The position numbers and the translations under genes are program-made. This document shows, piece by piece, positions 34,901 through 43,900 of a stretch of DNA of 64,000 nt. Origin of the DNA: Limnomonas spitsbergensis (lineage: Eukaryota > Chlorophyta > Chlorophyceae > Chlamydomonadales). Under the pieces are notes generated by a model, which worked only from the letters and a program-made list of their open reading frames with translations, ran no database searches and was not told where the DNA came from. Positions within the stretch are counted from its first letter, which is position 1. The number at the start of each line of letters is the position of its first letter. The stretch covers positions 2,108,001 through 2,172,000 of the forward strand of contig JAYJMM010000039.1 of assembly GCA_037349105.1 (NCBI GenBank). The letters are read 5' to 3'.

Positions 34901-37900
34901 GCAAGAAAAATTAGATGGCAGAATAGCAGATGGCGCTGGCCCCTACTTTTGAATACAAGTTAGACTGTCCGTCCACCTACATGACTCGAAACCTTGATGT
35001 AATTTTAAGTGTGAAATGCCTGGCCCTTCAGGAACGACTTCTAGGCAGGTATGCAGGCGCAGAAAGTATCATATTGCAATGTGTCAGACAGGATCGTCAG
35101 AGACCCCAGGGACAGGCAGGCTTGGGGGGGGGGGGGAGAAGAAGAACAGCACAGAGGTGTCATGCAGTAGCCCTCTCTCCCCTAGGTCCAGGCGCCATTG
35201 CACGCACCTGGCCTTTCGTTCCATCCTGCTGCCTGCCGGACGCCAGCGGCGAGACGGCGGCGCCTCCAAACGGCCACATGCCGCCACGGGCCGCGCCGCC
35301 CATCAGGATCCCGCCCGGAGCGCTAGCCATCCCGGCACTGGTGTTCAGCGAGTGGATGCGCAGAATCTTGTCTTGTGAGTCCTCCTTGAGCTTGCTCGGC
35401 AACTCATCTGGCAGCCACGCCGTCGCCTCCAGCGCGGCGGATCGCACCAGAACGCCGTCTGGGCGCTGGGAGCTGGGGAACCCGGGGGGGCGGTCGTGCC
35501 TACGAAAGGTGCAGGTACGTATGTAGGTACACGTGTGCAGCACACGTAGATCCCTCCTGTTCCTTCTGCGATACCAACAGATTGGACAGCTGGATGATCA
35601 AGAACAGACCAGGGACCATGTAGATCCCCATCACCCCCAACCCAGAAACCGTGATGTGCCTAGTAGCTGCCTAGTAGCTGCCTAGTAGCTGCCTACCTTT
35701 CAGCAGCCTTCCTCATGTCCGTGCCAGCCATCGATCCCTCCTGCTCTGTAGGCGACACCAGCTCGTCCAGGTTGGACAGCAGGATGGCCAGGAACAGGTT
35801 GAGGACCGTGTAGATCCCGATGACCATCGTGATGATGGTGAAGAGGCAGGGCAGCCAGGGGTCGTTGGTCAGGACCATGATGGTTTTCATGTTGGAGGGC
35901 CAGTTGTCGCCGGTGATCATGATGAACGTACTCAGCATAGCCTGGGAGGGTGAGGCGGGAGGCAGAGGGAGGGGGGGTAAATGTCATGACTGCATTTGTT
36001 TTCTTCCAGGGAGAGCAAGCAAGTCAGGCGCGTGTGTCAGCAGACGCACAGGATTGGCACCCGTGCAGCAATTTGAGCACTTGGGGAGAGGGGTAGAACT
36101 TGGAAAGCCACCGCGTGCATGCCAGGCAAAGGCATGGGGGCAGATGAAAAACTTGGCGAAGCCCACTCCTTGGAAAAGCCTCCTTGGAAAAGCCCACTCC
36201 CATGGAGATGAGCCAATAAGGTCCCACAGCCGAGTAGCGAACCCTCTTTCCCTCCAACCCTTACGTCCTACCCTGAACCATATCCCATATCCCTTATCCG
36301 TCACCTCGCCTCTCCTCACACTGTCCAACCCCAATACCCCCACCCCTCCCTTTGTCCTGCCACACCCTACCTCACCCTGCCCTTTCGCCCACCCTACCCT
36401 TTCGCCCACCCTAACCCACAGGCCCACAGTGGGATGGGGTGTGAGATCCAAACACCCTCCCACTCCAGGCTAGCCCGCTCAACCCCACCCATCAATAATT
36501 ACTTAGTACCCACTCAGAAAAAAAATCGTCATGTCCAAGACATGTCCACGTCACCCCATCTCACCCCACCTCACTCCACCTCACCCCATCTCACTCCACC
36601 TCACCCCACTCCATCTCAACCCCCCCCCCCCCTTTTGTCCTTCAGCAACCCACTTGGTAGATGTTGTCATAGTTGGGCATAAAGGTGGTAGGCTTGCCAA
36701 CCTGCGCCCAGTACTGGAGACCGACCGACACGTTGCTGCCCAGCGGCGAGTCCCGGGGGAACGCCTCACAGTAGGCCATCCCACCATAGGGAGATGCGGG
36801 CACCTGCTTGAAGAAGGTGGGAGCAGGTGCAGTGAAGGCTTGTGGAGTAAATAAAATAGCAAGAGCAGTAAAAGCATGTGAACAAAAAATAGGTGCAGTA
36901 CATGAGTACAGGCCTGTGGAGAACAGAGCAAGCGCAGTGCAGGCTGAGTTTAAACAGAGCAGGTGCACAAGTAACAAGCCTGTGGAGAACAGAGCAGGTG
37001 CAGGTCAGGCCTGTGTATAACTGAACAGGCACGGGTAAGGCCTGTGTAGAACAAAGCAGGTGCACAAGTAACAAGCCTGTGGAGAACAGAGCAGGTGCAC
37101 AAGTAACAAGCCTGTGGAGAACAGAGCAGGTGCACAAGTAACAAGCCTGTGGAGAACAGAGCAGGTGCACAAGTAACAAGCCTGTGGAGAACAGAGCAGG
37201 TGCACAAGTAACAAGCCTGTGGAGAACAGAGCAGGTGCACAAGTAACAAGCCTGTGGAGAACAGAGCAGGTGCACAAGTAACAAGCCTGTGGAGAACAGA
37301 GCAGGTGCACAAGTAACAAGCCTGTGGAGAACAGAGCAGGTGCACAAGTAACAAGCCTGTGTAGAACAAAGCAGGTGCAGGTCAGGCCTGTGTATAACTG
37401 AACAGGCACGGGTAAGGCCTGTGTAGAACAAAGCAGGTGCAGGTCAGGCCTGTGTATAACTGAACAGGCACGGGTAAGGCCTGTGTAGAACAAAGCAGGT
37501 GCAGGTCAGGCCTGAGTAGAATGATCTGGACAGGACGTCATTTCATGTGCAGAAATTGTGCCAGCATCTGCTGGGCGGTCGGGGAGACAGAACAGGCCTT
37601 AGCGCCTGTTGGGTCATAGGGTCGAGGGTTAAGGGGGCACGCGAAGGGGGCTTCTGGAATGAAGCAGGAGGGGAAGGAGCAACACACGAAATCGCCGGCC
37701 AGGTGTTGGTTACAGCTCTGGTAACAGAGCACCTATGGAAAGAAGCAAGACATACAGAGGGCCCTCGCCCCACTTGCGGGCCCTGACTGGGGCACGGGGG
37801 CCCTCCCTTTCAAACACAAGCACACACATGCACATACATACATGCGCATGCTGCTTGCCAGGCAGCTCAGAGGTACATCCACACCTCTCCTCAGCAGCAT

Positions 37901-40900
37901 ACTTCCACAACTCGTCAGCAGCACACCTCCACGACTTTCCTCGGCAGCACACCACACCTAGTCAGCAGCACCTAGTCAGCTCACACCTAGTCAGCATAAC
38001 CTCATCAGCTCGCACCTAGTCAGCAGAACCTCATCAGCTCACACCTAGTCAGCAGAACCTCATCAGCTCACACCTAGTCAGCAGAACCTCATCAGCTCAC
38101 AACTAGTCAGCAGAACCTCATCAGCTCACACCTAGTCAGCAGAACCTCATCAGCTCACACCTAGTCAGCAGCATCTCATCAGCTCACACCTAGTCAGCAG
38201 AACCTCATCAGCTCACACCTAGTCAGCAGCATCTCACCAGCTCACACCTAGTCAGCACCTAGTCAGCACACACCTAGTCAGCAGATCCTCGCGCACCTGG
38301 TACCACTGGGACGCGTCGGCCGCGTCGCACGTGATGTAGCAGTCAAAGTGTGAAGGGCAGTCCTGCCACGTCAGGCCCGGCGGACATAGCTGCTGCGACC
38401 CAGGTACCGGGCAGGCATCCAGCTTGTAGCCGAAGACCTGCACAAGAATAGGTAGGCGGCACATGTGTGCGTCGTATGGGAGATTTGGGAACAAGGCGCA
38501 CGCAGATGTTGCGACCCAGGTACCGGGCAGGCATCCAGCTTGTAGCTGAAGAACTGAAGAGGAGCAGTGAGACAGCACACATGAGAGGGGTATGGGAGAC
38601 TTGGACGAATGGCGCACACAGATGTTGCGACCCAGGCACCGGGCAGGCATCCAGCTTGTAGCTGAAGAACTGAACAGGAGCAGGGAGACAGCACACATGT
38701 GAAGGGTACGGGAGACTTGGAAGTAAGGCGCACACAGATGTTGCGACCCAGGTACCGGACAGACATCCAGCTTGTTGCCAAAGAAGTACACAGGAGCAGG
38801 GAGGCAGCACACGTGTGAGGATCATGGGAGATTTGCGAGCAAGGCGCACGCAGATGCTGCAACCCAAGGACCGGGCAGGCATCTAGCCCGTGCCATGACT
38901 CACTGCCATCCCCAGCAGCTGCAAGACGAACGCCAATGCCGTCCCATAATCGCCCGCAAGCCTCCTGCAACCCGTGCCCGAACTCGCCCACCATCCCCAG
39001 CAGCCACTAGACCAAAGCCAATACCGTCTCTTTATCACCGGGAAGCCTGTGCCCCAACCCACCGCCATGTGCAGGTTGTGTAACAGTCCAGCGGGGCATC
39101 ACATTTGATGCATGGGACTTGTGCTCGTGAATCGTGCCATAACCAGCAGCCACCAGACCAAAGCCAATTCCCTAAACCCTAATCATCGGGAAGCCACTAA
39201 ACCCTAATCACCCGGAAGCCCTTTGCCCCGACTCACCGTCATCCCAGCAGCCACCAGACCAAAGCCAATACCCTTAACCCTAATCATCGGGAAGCCCGTA
39301 AACCCTAATCACCCGCAAGCCCTTTGCCCCGACTCACCGCCATCCCCAGCAGCCCCGTGATGAAAATGAAGAGGAACAGGAGCACCGTCAGCCAGCCCAC
39401 CGACGCCAGCGAGGACAGCAGCACCAGCACCATGCGGTTGAGGCTGCGCCACGACCGCGCCAGCCGCAACACGCGCAGCAGGCGGAACGCGCGGAAAACC
39501 GACAGTGAGCCCGGCGACGAGACGCCCGGCGCGAGCGTCAGCGCCATGTCGATGACACCGAGCAGCGTCACGAAGGCGTCAAAGAGGTTAAAGTTGTCCG
39601 AGGCGTACAGGCGCGGCCCCAGGCCCAGCAGCTTCAGAGCCATCTCCAGCACGAAGTAGACGGTGAACACAAAGTTGGTGTTCTGCGTGCCAGTGACCCA
39701 TTCTTCTGGCATGTCGTACCTGGAGAGCAGGGAGGGCAGGGAGGAGAGGAGAGGGTTCAGGGTTTTGAGGGATTGGGTCCAGGATTTTGAGAATCAGGGT
39801 TGGGTTAAGGGTTTAGGGTTTAGGGATGAAGAACCAGCATGCAGTGCACCCTAAACCCTTGACCCATTTTAGGGTGCACTGCATGCTGGTGTTCCATCCG
39901 TCCGGCATGTCGTACCTGGAGGGCAGGGAGGGAGTCGAGGAGGGAGTCGAGGAGAAAAGGGATTAGGTTCAGGGTATTAAGGTTCAGGATTTTGAGGTTC
40001 AGGGTTGGTGTGCTGTATGTCAGTGACCGAATCGTCCGGCATGCCAAACCTAGAGGGTAAAGGGCAGGGTGGAGAGCAGGGAGGGGGCGAGGAGACAAGA
40101 GATAACGTCCAGGGTTTTGAGGTTCAAGGTTGGTGTATGGTGTGCCTGTGGCTCAGTTGTCCGGCATGTCATACCTAGAGGGTGGAGGGCAGGGAGGGAG
40201 GAGGAGGGGGGCGGGGAGACAAGAGATAAGGTCCAGAATTTGGGGGTTCAAGGTTGGTGTGCTGCATGCCGGTGACCGATTTGTCTGGAAGTCAAACCTA
40301 CAGGGTGGAGGGCAGGGTGGAGAGCAGGGAGGGGGCGAGGGGACGAGAGATAACGTCCAGGGTTTTAAGGTTCAAGATTGTTGCATGGCCTGCCTGTGGC
40401 TCAGTTGTCCGGCGTGACGTACCTGTTGGGTGCAGACGGAAAGGGAATGTCACATGTATGAGACTGATCAGAGGAGACGAGGCATCAGGGTAAAGAGGTC
40501 AGACCAGGCTGTGAGAGACTCGCACTGTGCGGAAGTGCGAATATAATCGCGAAGATCGCAACCCTTACAGCTCGAGTGCCCTTTGTCGTCATGGGATGAT
40601 AGCCCATTCACACACAGAAGGCAGAGCGGTGGTGAGTTAAGGAGCGGAGAGTAGGCAGTGAGGCGAAGAACATCTGGTATAAGAGGGCGTTATCGGTGGT
40701 TAGACCAAAGGATCCAGATGTAGTGGATGTCCTCTTAGGTTATTAGGATCGTTACAGCAAGTGCGTGACCATCTAGTGAGATGGAAAGCATAGTGTGTAT
40801 GTCTTTAGCAGTTGTGAATGTCTACAGCAGCTGATGGAATGTGCATGTCTCAAGCAGCTGGAGTGTGCATGTCTCAAGCAGCTGGGGAACGACATGAGCT

Positions 40901-43900
40901 GCGGCCCAGGAGCCGGTCCGCCGAGGGGATGAAAACGAGGGCATGAAGAACACGTGCACGGCCCTTTGCTGACGGGATTGAGGTGTCAGCTCCCTACCTG
41001 GTGTCAGGTGCTTGAAATGGAAGTTTAAGTCTTTCAGGTATGGGGGGGGAGTTTCGAACCTTCATAAGGCGATAGTCCCCTTGTTTTGCACGCAACACTC
41101 TTATTACCTAATATGCCCAGTATACGTCGGTGTATGACCATTTTTGACATCATTGGTTCTAGAATCTTACCTACTTCTGGTAACTGAAGTTCAACACTCT
41201 TATCTACTTCTAATACCTGAAGTTCAACACTCTAACCTAGTAGTCGTAACTGAAGTTCAACACTCTTACCTACAACTGGCAGCTTGAGTTCGACATATTC
41301 TTCTAATTGATCTATACATTCTGTACACTCATATCCCCTGCCTGGTTTCGCTCTCTGACATTTTCCTAAATCTGCAGGCAGTGCTCAACTGACCTCCTAT
41401 GCACCCACACCATGCTCTGTGATAGGGGCCTAGCTTCACAGTACTAGGGGCTTCGTCATTCCCACACCAACAGTAATGGGTGTGGGGCGTGTCTTGCTTG
41501 CCCAGGGGGGAGGGAGGCACTGTTTCCCACATCGCATCCCATCGATCCCCCCCCCCCCACACACACTCCGCTACCTCGCCATATAATTGACAGCTCCAGC
41601 ACATTGAGGACATTCATCATCGGTGGCAGCTGCCAAGTGGCCTCCCCAGTGGCATCCCGATTGTGACGTGGCGTGCTCTAAAATAGTTCATCACATCACA
41701 TCACATTGATCCCACACACACGCACACCCTCATTTGCCAGCTCACCATATGATAGACAGCACCAGCGCATTGAGGATGATCATGGTCGTGGTCAAGTGCA
41801 GAAACAGCGTGCTGTCCTGGGCCAAGAAGCACAGGTCGCGCAGCCGCTCCCAGCCGAGCCGCAGCCGGCCCATAGACGGCGGCCGAGGCGCCTTGCTAGC
41901 TGGCGCAACGTGGCCCTTGTCGCCCAACGCGTCGCGGTCCTCCTCGTCCGTCGAGGGCTCGTGGGACATCGCCTTCCCGGGGTACTTCATAGGGAAGTTC
42001 CCAGTGTGGTGCGTGGGCGAGTTCCTGGGGGAATTCATACCTTGCGAGTCTGCAGCAGGATTTCAAGGGCGGGAGGAGACAGCGCAGTCAGTGGCCTGGC
42101 CAGCGCTCCAAACCTCCAGTGCCAAAGGGCCCTGGGGGGAGGGCCCTGGGGGCCCCCAGAAATCAAAAAGTATACCCATGCTGCCATGCATGATGCGTCC
42201 TCACATACATGTTCCACACATATTATGCATCCACATATAATGTGTCCACACATAATACTCCGCACCTGACTCTTCAGAACGTTTGATATCATCTTGGGCC
42301 TTCGTGTAGTGCTTGGTGAAGTGCAAGAAGATGACGGCCAGCGCCAGGTTGACGATCATGTACCCGCCAATGACGACCATGGTGATGTGAAGCACCCAGG
42401 TCCACCATGACACAGCTGCTTGGGTATCATACATAATGTAGGACCTGTGGGCAGGATGCAATGGAGCGGGTACGGTAGTTTATTTTCCAACCAGGATCAT
42501 GAAGACCAGCGTTAAAGTTAAAGGGTTGAGTGGTCACAGATGGCACCCCAGGCTCATCAGCCCCTCATCCTTCACTTAACCCTAAACCCTCGTCCCTGGT
42601 TAGAAGCGGCACCTAAGGCTCATCAGCCCCTTACTCTTCCCTAAACCCTCATCCCTGATCACAGGCGGCACGTAAGACTCATCAGCCCCTCACCCTAAAC
42701 CCCCACCCTTCCCTAAACCCTCAACCCGTAGCCCAGCCCTCACCAGTCCTGGCAGGCCATGTGCTGGAAGACCTGGATCCAAGAGTACAAGATGTTGTCG
42801 AAGTTACGATAGCCCCCAATGTCGGGGTTGCCGTACGGGACGCAGGCCAGGCCCGCAGGGAAGGTGGGGTCGTTCGGGTTGTCGGTGTCCCCAGTGGGGC
42901 ACGCGTAGCCCCACGAAACGCCGCCAAAGTAGTCGAAGCGGGACTGGGTCGGGGTGCCCGTCGCGTTGCTCCAGGAGACGTCTGTACTCAGAGGGCCCTT
43001 GCAGACCTGCTCCGAGTTGCTGGCACCCACGGAAAACGAAACATTCTGCAACAACAACAACAACAAGAGGTTTTTTGCGACTGAGCAGTGGTAGTGGCGG
43101 CAACCGCTGGTCCGACCAGGGAAGTAGGGGGTGCTTCTAAACCCTAAACCATATGAGTATATTAGCCGCTGGGAGGGTGCCAAAGAGGGGTTAATTGCAA
43201 ACTCCGCTCCTGCCCTGCCCCCCCCCCTTCCCCCCTCCTCCCTCCCACCCCTACCCCACTCCTGTCCAACCTGAATCCACCCAGTCCCGATTCCACCCAG
43301 TCCCGCACCCACCCTGCCCCGCTCCTGCTCCCGCCTTCTACCACTGCCCTTTTCCCACCCAGTCACGCTCCCACCCTGCTCCCCACCCACCTCCTACCTC
43401 GTTCCACCCTGCTCCGCACCCAACCTACCCGCTCCTGCTCCCGCCTCTTACCTCCTCCACAGTCCCCACTCCCGCACACACCTGCTTCCACCCGGCTCAG
43501 CACCTGCCCTGTCCCTCCTCTGCTCCCGCCTCCCACCCAGTCCCACTCCCGTCATTTCCCGCTTCCCCTGCGTACCTGCATCCGACCTGACCAGCCCCCC
43601 AATAATCATATTCCACCCCTCACCTAACCGCACCGCTCCACGTCCTGCCCTGACCTCCACCCCCTCCACCTGCCCCGCTTACTCCCTGCTCTGACTCCCA
43701 CTCTTCGCCAGGCCCCCCTCTCACCCCCTCTTGCCCCACCCTGCCCGGCCCCCATCCCCGCTCCCACCCCCCTCCTGCCCACCCTTCCCCTTCCACTCCT
43801 CCCGACCCGCCCTGCCTTGCCTCCCTCCTGCCCCCCCCCTCCCCCCCCAAGTCCTCCCGACCCACCCCGCCCTTGCCCCCTCCTCCCGCCCTGCTCTCAC

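Noticed and set aside
36766..37493. Minus-strand Leu/Cys-rich frames up to 221 codons
   Set aside because: Translation of an intronic minisatellite between exons 9 and 10 of the channel gene.
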